Position numbers and translations under genes: made by a program. A DNA stretch of 64,000 bases from Megaleporinus macrocephalus (Eukaryota > Chordata > Actinopteri > Characiformes > Anostomidae): contig CM038720.1 in NCBI GenBank assembly GCA_021613375.1, positions 42,206,614-42,270,613 on the forward strand. Reading direction: 5' to 3'. Every line of letters begins with the position of its first letter. Position 1 is the first letter of the stretch. Below the pieces are notes generated by a model that was given only the letters and a program-made list of their open reading frames with translations, was not told where the DNA came from and ran no database searches. Of this stretch, positions 1 to 40,639 are shown piece after piece.

Positions 1-150
1 GCCCCCTAGTGTGTATATGTATGTGAGTGTTTCACTGCCCCCTAGTGTGTATATGTGAGTGTTTCACTGCCCTCTAGTGTGTATATGTATGTGAGTGTTT
101 CACTGCCCCCTAGTGTGTATATGTATGTGTGTTTCACTGCCCCCTAGTGT
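1..150. repeat. Minisatellite, about 32-36 bp unit, at window edge
   Basis: About four copies of a unit built on CCCCCTAGTGTGTATATG and GTGAGTGTTTCACTG, differing by an ATGT insertion. It probably continues left of the window. It is followed by a (GT)n run at 162-194. Confidence 0.9.
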
Positions 151-158
151 TTCTGTTC

Positions 159-161
<3 letters not shown>

Positions 162-194
<33 letters not shown>
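162..194. repeat. (GT)n microsatellite
   Basis: About 16 uninterrupted GT units. Confidence 0.95.
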
Positions 195-199
<5 letters not shown>

Positions 200-788
200 A
201 CTGTTTACGGCACTGATAAGTTAAATGCAGAGATTAATTAATTTAATTAATAAACTATCTATCATTAATCTATCTAGACACATTTATAGAAAATAAGAAA
301 ATGGCTATATTTACATCAGTCTGAATGGCTGTTCACAATGACAGAATTAGGCAAAAAAATAAAAATAAATTGGTGGAATTCTCCTGTAAGGCTTTACAGG
401 GATCATTTTGAGTTAGTAAGCTTGGTTGTTAAAACCTTTCAGACTGATAGAAATAAATAAATAAATAAATAAATAAATAAATATATACATCTTCAGCATT
501 GAAAGCAAAAAAACAACTTATACTGCAATTAAATTAAATTCAGAGACTTTTGAGCACTGAACTGTTTCAGGACCAGAAAAATCCCAGAGTAGATGCCAGT
601 CGTGGTTAAATATTCACCCCCCCCGATCACGTGAATTATCTGGACCTTTCATTCCAGAATCAGAAACACGCAGAGGCCACTCCACAGCCAGGTTTTCCAT
701 GTGGCAGAAGGACAGATGGTCCATCCTGGCCTGAAGTGATGCCTCAGTGAGATCAGTCTGATGTTCAGATGTCTATGAGTGGATGAGG
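200..788 (-). other. Putative SUPT20H 3' UTR
   Basis: Mostly non-repetitive sequence downstream of the stop, interrupted by an (AAAT)n tract at 451-482. The only polyadenylation-like hexamer I see on the minus strand is ATTAAA at 247-242. The end of the transcript is not fixed by the sequence. Confidence 0.3.
451..482. repeat. (AAAT)n microsatellite
   Basis: About eight AAAT units in the putative 3' UTR of SUPT20H. Confidence 0.9.
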
Positions 789-30943
<30,155 letters not shown>

Positions 30944-30946
<3 letters not shown>

Positions 30947-31033
30947 TGTGATCCAGCACCAGTTGCTGTGTGACAGGAGGTGATGCTGTCCTTACCCCAA
31001 AACCGTCACGTCCATTGACAGTCCATCCAAACC
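30944..31033 (-). CDS. supt20h: SUPT20H exon 2: 5' UTR plus the start codon as its last three bases
   Basis: The acceptor is CTCTCCTCAG at 31,034 and the exon ends CACAATG followed at once by GTGAGTG. The ATG at 30,946-30,944 is the only coding content, and joining to exon 3 gives M-QQVLEYALDRAE, matching the usual MQQ.LE.ALDRAE start. The 5' UTR part carries two further ATGs with short ORFs of 6 and 7 codons. An internal GTAAGG...CACAG pair could suggest an intron but it is only about 30 nt, too short to splice. Confidence 0.8.
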
Positions 31034-31379
31034 CTGAGGAGAGAACAGCAGATCAGAGTCTCAGAGGAGCTCTCCGGTAAAGTTCAGCACACCGGGACCT
31101 CCACCAAACCTGTACCCGCGACGTGGGTGCCATGAAGGAGAAGCCAGAGCAAAGTTAGAGCAGCTCCTCGGTCAGCTAGCCTGAGCACTGAGCACTCCAG
31201 CAACTGGCTAGCAGTCTGAGCTCCGTTCACAGCTCCGCGGAGCTTCAGCCGAGCCTCCGTTAGACCCACGAGCTCCGGTCTGTGAGGAGGACCGCGCTGT
31301 GAACGCGTCTCCCGGGATTTCTGAGCTCCTCGAGCGGCTGTTACCTCACTAACCTCACCGCAACCAGCAGCAGAGCTGA

Positions 31380-31438
31380 GCTAGGCTAGGCTAGGCTAGG
31401 CTAAGCTAAGCTAAGCTAAGCTAAGCTAAGCTAAGCTA
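31380..31438. repeat. Pentamer repeat GCTAG/GCTAA
   Basis: About twelve units, GGCTA type first and then AGCTA type, within SUPT20H intron 1. Confidence 0.94.
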
Positions 31439-31548
31439 ACAGGCTACCAGCCCGCTGCTACAGAGACGCTCGCGCGGCCGCGTTAACGGAGCGCTGCAAA
31501 CACGAGAAAGCGGACCTGCCCGGTTCGGCGCGTCCCGCGGCTCCAGAA

Positions 31549-31617
31549 CGCCACAGCACGGAGAGCTCCACAGCACGGAGAGCTCCACAGCACGGAGAGC
31601 TCCACAGCACGGAGAGC
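31549..31617. repeat. 17-bp repeat, four copies, in promoter-proximal intron 1
   Basis: CCACAGCACGGAGAGCT repeated four times without change, about 40 bp from the donor of exon 1. Confidence 0.94.
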
Positions 31618-31650
31618 GCTCCTCCAGCGGCTTCAATGAAGAAAACTCAC

Positions 31651-31700
31651 TGCAGCCATTTTCTTCCAGTGTAACAACAAAATCCAAACTTCCGGCGAGA
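31651..31700 (-). other. supt20h: SUPT20H exon 1 (5' UTR, approximate 5' end)
   Basis: On the minus strand an exon ends at 31,651 with ATGGCTGCA followed by the donor GTGAGT. The ATG at 31,659-31,657 has A at -3 and G at +4, a strong initiation context. It is not the start expected by homology: if exon 2 is included it opens a 16-codon upstream ORF, and if exon 2 is skipped it reads in frame into exon 3. The 5' end is a guess from the ETS motif at 31,688-31,695; no transcript was available. Confidence 0.55.
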
Positions 31701-31799
31701 GCAGGAGGCGGAGCCTCACCCGCTGAGGGGGGGAGTCGACTCACTCCGGGGAACCGATTCCCCTGAACCGACTCAACGAACCGAGTCAGCAACAGGGAG

Positions 31800-32195
31800 T
31801 CAGTGGAGTGTCTGAAGTCTACTGTCCACTCTATGAGACACTCCTACTACCTGCTGGTCCACCTTGTAGATGTAAAGTCAGAGACAGTAGCTCATCTGCT
31901 GCTGCACAGTTTGTGTTCCTCTAGTTCTTCATCAGTGGACACAGGACGCCGCCCACAGGACACTGCTGTCCAGATAGTTTTGGTTGGTGGACGATTCTCA
32001 GTCCAGCAGTGACACTGAGGAGGTGTTTAAACACTCCAGCAGCAGCACTGCTGTGTCTGATCCGCTCACACCAGCACAACACACACTAACTAACACACCA
32101 CCACGTCAGGGTCACTGCAGTGCTGAGAATGACCCACCTCCCTAATAGTATCTGCTCTGTGGTGGTCCTGTGGGGGTCCTGATCATTAAGTAAGT
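31800..32195 (+). mobile_element. DNA-transposon fragment (same family as 17,030-17,810)
   Basis: Contains TACTGTCCACTCTATGAGAC, CAGTGGACACAGGACGCCG, GCAGTGACACTGAGGAG, CAGTGCTGAGAATGACCCAC and GTGGGGGTCCTGATCATTAA. The right part and the 45-bp region are absent. An ORF at 31,803-32,012 is inside it and is not a gene. Confidence 0.75.
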
Positions 32196-32569
32196 TTGAT
32201 ATATATATATATATGAAATTGAAGTTAGATTCTTGTATAATTGCTATAATTGATTGCTTTGATATGCTATTTTTTAAAATATGAGTTTATACAAAATTAT
32301 ATAATAATTTATACAAAATTTTTGTTTGTACATAAAAAATTTAAACAGAATTTATGGAAATAAAGTGAATTTTAATATGATATTTATAATAATATTTACT
32401 TTTAATGCCAATCTGTTTATTAAGACCCAGAACTCTTTCGGCCAGTGGTCATGGTGGTACTTCTGTCCTTTATCTAGAGCCTCATAGATAAAATCCTGGC
32501 TGGTTTTGCTGGTGATGATGGTAAAACAATGGTCAGTCGTTAAGAGGCACCAAACTCTTCAGAGCTCTG
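32196..32569. other. AT-rich intergenic spacer
   Basis: A short (AT)n run at about 32,200, then AT-rich sequence with AAATTT-type words and a less AT-rich end. No gene seen. Confidence 0.6.
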
Positions 32570-32581
32570 GTTCCATTCACC

Positions 32582-35500
32582 ACCACTGGTGATGATGTTT
32601 ACAGTGGTGGTGATGATGTTTACAGTGGTGGTGATGGTGTTTACAGTGGTGGTGATGGTGTTTACAGTGGTGGTGGTGATGTTTACAGTGCTGGTGGTGT
32701 TTACAGTGGTGATGATGTTCACAGTGGTGGTAGTGATGGTGTTTACAGTGGTGATGGTGTTTACAGTGGTGGTGATGGTGTTTACAGTGGTGGTGATGAT
32801 GTTTACAGTGGTGGTGGTGATGGTGTTTACAGTGGTGGTGATGATGTTTACAGTGGTGGTGGTGTTTACAGTGGTGATGATGCTTACAGTGGTGGTGGTG
32901 ATGGTGTTTACAGTGGTGATGATGTTCACAGTGGTGGTAGTGATGGTGTTTACAGTGGTGATGGTGTTTACAGTGGTGGTGATGGTGTTTACAGTGGTGG
33001 TGATGATGTTTACAGTGGTGGTGGTGATGGTGTTTACAGTGGTGGTGATGATGTTTACAGTGGTGGTGGTGTTTACAGTGGTGATGATGTTTACAGTGGT
33101 GGTGGTGATGGTGTTTACAGTGGTGATGATGTTTACAGTGGTGATGATGTTCACAGTGGTGGTAGTGATGGTGTTTACAGTGGTGATGGTGTTTACAGTG
33201 GTGGTGATGGTGTTTACAGTGGTGGTGGTGGTGTTTACAGTGGTGGTGATGATGTTTACAGTGGTGGTGATGGTGTTTACAGTGGTGGTGATGATGTTTA
33301 CAGTGGTGGTGGTGATGGTGTTTACAGTGGTGGTGATGATGTTTACAGTGGTGGTGGTGTTTACAGTGGTGATGATGTTTACAGTGGTGGTGGTGATGGT
33401 GTTTACAGTGGTAATGGTGTTTACAGTGGTGGTGGTGTTTACAGTGGTGATGATGTTCACAGTGGTGGTGGTGTTTACAGTGGTGATGATGTTTACAGTG
33501 GTGATGGTGTTTACAGTGGTGATGATGTTCACAGTGGTGGTGGTGTTTACAGTGGTGATGATATTTACAGTGGTGGTGGTGATGGTGTTTACAGTGGTGA
33601 TGGTGTTTACAGTAATGGTGGTGTTTACAGTGGTGATGGCGTTCACAGTGGTGGTGGTGTTTACAGTGGTGATGATGTTTACAGTGGTGGTGGTGATGGT
33701 GTTTACAGTGGTGATGGTCTTTACAGTGGTGATGATGTTCACAGTGGTGGTGGTGATGGTGTTTACAGTGGGGATGGTGTTTACAGTGGTGGTGATGGTG
33801 TTTACAGTGGTGGTGGTGATGGTGTTAACAGTGGTGATGGTGTTTACAGTGGTGGTGGTGGTGATGGTGTTTACAGTGGTGATGGTGTTTACAGTGGTGG
33901 TGATGGTGTTTACAGTGGTGGTGGTGATGGTGTTTATAGTGGTGATGATGTTTACAGTGGTGGTGATGATGTTTACAGTGGTGCTGGTGATGGTGTTAAC
34001 AGTGGTGATGGTGTTTACAGTGGTGGTGGTGGTGATGGTGTTTACAGTGGTGATGGTGTTTACAGTGGTGGTGATGGTGTTTACAGTGGTGGTGATGGTG
34101 TTTACAGTGGTGGTGGTGATGGTGTTTATAGTGGTGATGATGGTGTTTACAGTGGTGATGATGTTTACAGTGGTGGTGATGATGTTTACAGTGGTGGTGG
34201 TGATGGTGTTTACAGTGGTGGTGATGATGTTTACAGTGGTGGTGATGATGTTTACAGTGGTGGTGATGATGTTTACAGTGGTGGTGGTGATGGTGTTTAC
34301 AGTGGTGATGGTGTTTACAGTGGTGGTGGTGTTTACAGTGGTGATGATGTTCACAGTGGTGGTGGTGTTTACAGTGGTGGAGATGGTGTTTACAGTGGTG
34401 GTGATGATGTTTACAGTGGTGGTGATGGTGTTTACAGTGGTGGTGATGGTGTTTACAGTGGTGGTGATGATGTTTACAGTGCTGGTGGTGTTTTCAGTGG
34501 TGATGATGTTTACAGTGGTGGTGGTGATGGTGTTTACAGTGGTGATGGTGTTTACAGTGGTGGTGGTGTTTACAGTGGTGATGATGTTCACAGAGGTGGT
34601 GGTGTTTACAGTGGTGATGATGTTTACAGTGGTGGTGGTGATGGTGTTTACAGTAGTGATGGTGTTTACAGTGGTGAAGATGTTCACAGTGGTGGTGGTG
34701 ATGGTGTTTACAGTAGTGATGGTGTTTACAGTGGTGGTGATGGTGTTTACAGTGGTGATGGTGTTTACAGTAATGGTGGTGTTTACAGTGGTGATGATGT
34801 TCACAGTGGTGGTGGTGTTTACAGTGGTGATGATGTTTACAGTGGTGGTGGTGATGGTGTTTACAGTGGTGATGATGTTCACAGTGGTGGTGGTGATGGT
34901 GTTTACAGTGGTGATGGTGTTTAAAGTGGTGGTGATGGTGTTTACAGTGGTGGTGGTGATGGTGTTAACAGTGGTGATGGTGTTTACAGTGGTGGTGGTG
35001 GTGTTTACAGTGGTGGTGGTGGTGGTGATGGTGTTTACTGTGGTGATGGTGTTTACAGTGGTGGTGATGATGCTTACAGTGGTGGTGGTGATGGTGTTTA
35101 TAGTGGTGATGATGTTTACAGTGGTGGTGATGATGTTTACAGTGGTGGTGGTGATGGTGTTTACAGTGGTGGTGATGATGTTTACAGTGGTGGTGATGTT
35201 TACAGTGGTGGTGATGGTGTTTACAGTGATGGTGATGGTGTTTACAGTGGTGGTGATGATGTTTACAGTGGTGGTGGTGATGGTGTTTACAGTGGTGGTG
35301 GTGTTTACAGTGGTGATGATGTTCACAGTGGTGGTGGTGTTTACAGTGCTGATGATGTTTACAGTGGTGGTGGTGATGGTGTTTACAGTGGTGATGGTGT
35401 TTACAGTGGTGATGATGTTCACAGTGGTGGTGGTGATGGTGTTTACAGTAGTGATGGTGTTTACAGTGGTGGTGATGGTGTTTACAGTGGTGGTGATGAT

Positions 35501-37293
35501 GTTTACAGTGGTGGTGGAGATGTTTACAGTGGTGGTGGTGATGGTGTTTACAGTGGTGGTGGTGTTTACAGTGGTGATGATGTTTACAGTGGTGATGGTG
35601 ATGGTGTTTACAGTGGTGATGGTGTTTACAATGGTGGTGGTGTTTACAGTGGTGATGACGTTCACAGTGGTGGTGGTGTTTACAGTGGTGATGATGTTTA
35701 CAGTGGTGGTGGTGGTGATGGTGTTTACAGTGGTGATGGTGTGTACAGTGGTGGTGATGGTGTTTACAGTGGTGGTGATGGTGTTTACAGTGGCGGTGGT
35801 GATGTGTTTACAGTGGTGATGATGTTTACAGTGGTGGTGATGGTGTTTACAGTGGTGGTGGTGGTGTTTACAGTGGTGGTGGTGGTGATGGTGTTTACAG
35901 TGGTGATGGTGTTTACAGTGGTGATGGTGTTTACAGTGGTGGTGATGGTGTTTACAGTGGTGGTGGTGATGGTGTTTATAGTGGTGATGATGTTTACAGT
36001 GGTGGTGATGATGTTTACAGTGGTGCTGGTGATGGTGTTTACAGTGGTGGTGATGGTGTTTACAGTGGTGATGATGTTTACAGTGGTGGTGATGATGGTG
36101 TTTACAGTGGTGGTGAAGATGTTTACAGTGGTGGTGATGATGTTTACTGTGGTGGTGGTGATGGTGTTTACAGTGGTTGTGATGATGTTTACAGTGGTGG
36201 TGATGATGATGTTTACAGTGGTGGTGGTATTTACAGTGGTGATGATGTTTACAGTGGTGGTGATGATGATGTTTACAGTGGTGATGGTGTTTACAGTGGT
36301 GGTGATGATGATGTTTACAATGGTGATGATGTGTACAGTGGTGGTGGTGTTTACAGTGGTGGTGGTGGTGTTTACAGTGGTGGTGATGATGTTTACAGTG
36401 GTGGTGGTGATGATGTTTACAGTGGTGGTGATGATGATGTTTACAGTGGTAATGGTGTTTACAGTGGTGGTGATGATGATGTTTACAGTGTTGATGGTGT
36501 TTACAGTGGTGGTGGTGGTGTTTACAGTGGTGGTGATGATGTTTACAGTGGTGGTGGTGATGATGTTTACAGTGGTGGTGATGTTTTCAGTGGTGGTGGT
36601 GATGGTGTTTACAGTGGTGGTGATGATGTTTACAGTGGTGGTGGTGATGGTGTTTACCGTGGTGGTGGTGTTTACAGTGGTGATGATGTTTACAGTGGTG
36701 GTGGTGATGGTGTTTACAGTGCTGGTGGTGATGATGTTTACAGTGGTGATGATGTTTACAGTGGTGGTGATGATGATGTTTACAGTGGTGATGGTGTTTA
36801 CAGTGGTGGTGATGTTTTCAGTGGTGGTGGTGATGGTGTTTACAGTGGTGGTGATGATGTTTACAGTGGTGGTGGTGATGGTGTTTACCGTGGTGGTGGT
36901 GTTTACAGTGGTGGTGGTGATGATGTTTACAGTGGTGATGATGTTTACAGTGGTGGTGATGATGATGTTTACAGTGGTGATGGTGTTTACAGTGGTGGTT
37001 ATGATGCTGTTTACAGTGGTGATGGTGTTTACAGTGGTGGTGTTTACAGTGGTGGTGGTGGTGTTTACAGTGGTGGTGATGGTGTTTACAGTGGTGGTGA
37101 TGATGTTTACAGTGGTGGTGATGGTGTTTACAGTGGTGGTGGTGGTGATGGTGTTTACAGTGGTGGTGATGATGTTTACAGTGGTGGTCATGATGTTTAC
37201 AGTGGTGGTGATGGTGTTTACAGTGGTGATGGTTTTTACAGTGGTGGTGATGGTGTTTACAGTGGTTCAGATGGTGTTTACAGTGATGGTGAT
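32582..37293. repeat. 4.7 kb array of TTTACAGT(GGT/GAT)n units
   Basis: The basic unit is GGTGATGGTGTTTACAGT, 15-24 bp, differing by the number of GGT and GAT triplets. Nearly all length changes are multiples of three, so very long frames stay open: about 1041 codons on the minus strand and 1076 and 573 on the plus strand, reading VYSGGDG, MVFTVV, TTTVNTI or HHHHCKH by frame. No start context, splice sites or domain. The plus strand is rich in G and T, with many GGTGGTGGTGG runs. Confidence 0.96.
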
Positions 37294-37545
37294 GGGAACC
37301 AGGGGTCTCCATGTCTACAACACAAATACACACACTGCATTTACTATGAAACCCACCAGTGAAGCTACAGGTGTTTATACACTACCAATCAATAAAAGGC
37401 TTTTCTTTCGGGACTATATTGCCTCAGAACTACACATCAGTGAATCCCTCCTCCACGAATAGAGTAAAATAAATACCTTAACATACATTTTAGACCAAAA
37501 CTTCACTGCTTCACTACTACAGTACTGCAACCTCTCAGACACCAA
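37294..37545. other. Spacer between two arrays
   Basis: About 250 bp of single-copy-looking sequence, with no gene support. Confidence 0.6.
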
Positions 37546-39310
37546 GCAGCACCGTTTTACCCAGCACAGTCTTACCCAGCACAGTCTTACTCAACACAGT
37601 CTTACTCAGCACAGTCTTACTCAGCACAGTCTTACTCAACACAGTCTTACCCAGCACAGTCTTACTCAACACAGTCTTACTCAACACAGTCTTACTCAAC
37701 ACAGTCTTACCCAGCACAGTCTTACTTAGCACAGTCTTACCCAGCAGTCTTACTCAGCACAGTCTTACCCAGCACAGTCTTACCCAGCACAGTCTTACCC
37801 AGCACAGTCTTACTCAACAGTCTTACTCAGCACAGTCTTACCCAGCACAGTCTTACCCAGCACAGTCTTACTCAACACAGTCTCACCCAGCACAGTCTTA
37901 CCCAGCACAGTCTTACTCAACACAGTCTTACCCAGCACAGTCTTACTCAGCACAGTCTTACTCAGCACAGTCTTACTCAGCAGTCTTACCCAGCACAGTC
38001 TTACTCAGCACAGTCTTACTCAGCACAGTCTTACCCAACACAGTCTTACCCAGCACAGTCTTACCCAGCACAGTCTTACTCAGCAGTCTTACTTAGCACA
38101 GTCTTACCCAGCACAGTCTTACTCAGCACAGTCTTACCCAGCACAGTCTTACCCAGCACAGTCTTACCCAGCACAGTCTTACTCAGCACAGTCTTACCCA
38201 GCACAGTCTTACTCAGCACAGTCTTACCCAACACAGTCTTACTCAGCACAGTCTTACTCAGCACAGTCTTACCCAACACAGTCTTACTCAGCAGTTTTAC
38301 CCAACATAGTCTTACTCAACACAGTCTTACCCAGCACAGTCTTACTCAGCACAGTCTTACCCAGCAGTCTTACCCAGCACAGTCTTACTCAGCACAGTCT
38401 TACTCAGCAGTTTTACCCAGCACAGTCTTACTCAGCAGTCTTACTCAGCACAGTCTTACCCAGCACAGTCTTACCCAGCACAGTCTTACCCAGCACAGTC
38501 TTACTCAGCACAGTCTTACCCAGCACAGTCTTACTCAACAGTCTTACTCAGCACAGTCTTACCCAGCACAGTCTTACCCAGCACAGTCTTACTCAACACA
38601 GTCTCACCCAGCACAGTCTTACCCAGCACAGTCTTACTCAACACAGTCTTACCCAGCACAGTCTTACTCAGCACAGTCTTACTCAGCACAGTCTTACTCA
38701 GCAGTCTTACCAGCACAGTCTTACTCAGCACAGTCTTACTCAGCACAGTCTTACCCAACACAGTCTTACCCAGCACAGTCTTACCCAGCACAGTCTTACT
38801 CAGCACAGTCTTACTTAGCACAGTCTTACCCAGCACAGTCTTACTCAGCACAGTCTTACCCAGCACAGTCTTACCCAGCACAGTCTTACCCAGCACAGTC
38901 TTACTCAGCACAGTCTTACCCAGCACAGTCTTACTCAGCACAGTCTTACCCAACACAGTCTTACTCAGCACAGTCCTACCCAGCACAGTCTTACTCAGCA
39001 CAGTCTTACCCAGCACAGTCTTACTCAGCACAGTCTTACCCAACACAGTCTTACTCAGCACAGTCCTACCCAGCACAGTCTTACTCAGCACAGTCTTACC
39101 CAGCACAGTCTTACCCAACACAGTCTTACTCAGCAGTTTTACCCAACATAGTCTTACTCAACACAGTCTTACCCAGCACAGTCTTACTCAGCAGTCTTAC
39201 TCAGCAGTTTTACCCAGCACAGTCTTACTCAGCACAGTCTTACCCAACACAGTCTTACTCAGCAGTTTTACCCAACACAGTCTTACTCAACATAGTCTTA
39301 CCCAACACAG
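37546..39310. repeat. Minisatellite, 15-bp unit, about 118 copies, with higher-order duplication
   Basis: The unit is CAGCACAGTCTTACC or CAGCACAGTCTTACT, with AACACAG and 2-bp-shorter CAGCAGTCTTAC variants. The rare CAGTCTCACCC marker occurs at about 37,880 and 38,602 inside the same variant order, showing a duplicated block of about 720 bp. False ORFs (KTVLSKTVLG) of up to 196 codons arise on the minus strand. Confidence 0.96.
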
Positions 39311-39461
39311 CTATTAGAGGCATCGAGACGCTCAGTTCCATTCACCACCACTGTGACCAGTTCTCTAGAATAAATCATTTCATTGATGTGTTCATTTTTT
39401 AAATAGACTAAAAATTTGAAAAATTGGTGGAGTTCCCCTTTAGGACACTCTAATTGGTTCT

Positions 39462-39520
39462 GAATGGATGGATGCTTTCTTTATTGATCCAGAAGGAAAT
39501 TTAGGATTATCTATAACATA
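39462..39520. mobile_element. LINE-tail-like fragment
   Basis: GGATGCTTTCTTTATTGATC followed by CAGAAGGAAATTTAGG resembles a 3' tail common among teleost LINEs. Very short. Confidence 0.45.
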
Positions 39521-39964
39521 TAGTTCTGAATGTACTCGTCTCTGATGATGGTCAGACGGGTGTAAGTATTTATTGTTTATATTTAGTTTATAGTGTTTAT
39601 AGTCTGTAAACAGTTAATGTACTGGCTTCCTCTGAGACGTCTGGTTACTATCACTGAATCTGGGAACAACACTGTACAGAATGAGATGTTCACCTCAGAC
39701 CACCTTGTTTACATCCTAATGAATAAATGATGCAGAGATTTAGAAAAACAGGCAGTTAATTTTGAGCGGACGCTCAAACGAGGCGGTTCTGTAGAACACG
39801 CTTCAGCAGACCTGTCGTTACTGATGTCCACCGAGGGGCGTTATAGTAACCAAAGCTCCACCCTGTTAACGTACCAGAGATCATAAAGACCAGACTTCTC
39901 TGTCCTGTAATGACGTGTATATACACCAGATATTCCTACTGTTACTCTAACCTGCAGCTCAGTA

Positions 39965-40190
39965 CCTGAACAACTGCCCATCCTGTGTGGTCTGATGCTG
40001 AACAACTGTCCATCCTGTGTGGTCTGATACTGAACAACTACCCATCCTGTGTGGTCTGATACTGAACAACTGTCCATCCTGTGTGGTCTGATACTGAACA
40101 ACTGTCCATCCTGTGTGGTCTGATACTGAACAACTGTCCATCCTGTGTGGTCTGATACTGAACAACTGTCCATCCTGTGTGGTCTGATGC
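39965..40190. repeat. Minisatellite, 32-bp unit, about 7 copies
   Basis: The unit is GATACTGAACAACTGTCCAT followed by CCTGTGTGGTCT. It is the last minisatellite of any size before the array-poor half of the window. Confidence 0.95.
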
Positions 40191-40199
40191 TGCTGCTTC

Positions 40200-40620
40200 A
40201 TCTGTCCTGACCAGGTTTCCCTGTTTGCCTGCATTCTGGACCAGTTTACCCACCATGGAGCTCCGACTGTCCAGTGCTTCTCCTGCATCTCCTGAAGATC
40301 CTGTTTACTTAATCACAGATCTTTTCTTCTCCTCACAAACACTGGTCTGGTCCTCACTGCTGCTCTGATGGGACTCTAAGCTGTTTGTGTTGCTGTTGTA
40401 CTGGTTTTACTATCTGGTGTGGATCAGAGGAGGTCTGGTTCCTCTCGAGGTTCTTCCTCTTGCTCAGAGGGAGGTTTTCTTGCCACTGTTGCCCCTGGCA
40501 TGCTCACTTGGGGCAGCTGCAGTGGACTGAACCAAACACGCTGGAGGCATTAACAAGCATGACTACGTCTCATGAAGGTTTCCATCCTACATACGTACTT
40601 CAGGACTGATGCAGGCAAGA
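40200..40620 (+). mobile_element. LINE 3'-region fragment
   Basis: Contains CCTCTCGAGGTTCTTCCTCT, GGAGGTTTTCTTGCCACTG and TTGCCCCTGGCATGCTCACT, parallel to 15.6 kb. Truncated before the AAAGCGCTATA tail. Confidence 0.65.
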
Positions 40621-40639
40621 GTTAAACACACAAGACACA

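Larger units (their letters stand above)
31035..31659 (-). other. Upstream ORFs in the SUPT20H leader
   Basis: Exon 1 ATG (31,659-31,657) spliced to exon 2 reads MAAGLDGLSMDVTVLG and then TAA inside exon 2. Two more ATGs in exon 2 start overlapping ORFs of 6 and 7 codons. All stop before the main ATG at 30,946. The exon 1 ATG has the best context of the four, so inclusion of exon 2 should reduce translation from the main start. Confidence 0.5.
31050..31760 (-). promoter_or_regulatory. CpG-rich, TATA-less promoter region of SUPT20H
   Basis: This is the most CpG-dense non-array stretch of the window. On the minus strand CCGGAAGT, a consensus ETS/GABP site, lies at 31,695-31,688, just upstream of exon 1, and a GC-box-like GGAGGCGGAGCC is at about 31,704-31,715 on the plus strand. 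No TATA box is seen. A 17-bp repeat in four copies and a GCTAG/GCTAA pentamer tract lie inside it, in intron 1. No exon on the plus strand was found that would make it a two-way promoter. Confidence 0.6.

Noticed and set aside
30960..30995. Short intron in SUPT20H exon 2 (GTAAGG to CACAG)
   Set aside because: Only about 30 nt, below the size that can be spliced in vertebrates; read as one exon.
31803..32012. 69-codon plus-strand ORF near the SUPT20H promoter, possible divergent gene
   Set aside because: Lies within the DNA-transposon fragment shared with 17.0 kb.
32540..37462. Open frames of 1041, 1076, 573, 468 and 343 codons on both strands
   Set aside because: They are the triplet-phased array read in different frames. 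There is no domain, no splice sites, no promoter, and opposite strands are open equally.
37535..39121. Minus-strand ORFs with KTVLSKTVLG repeats
   Set aside because: Product of the 15-bp minisatellite; frames break at the 2-bp-shorter units.
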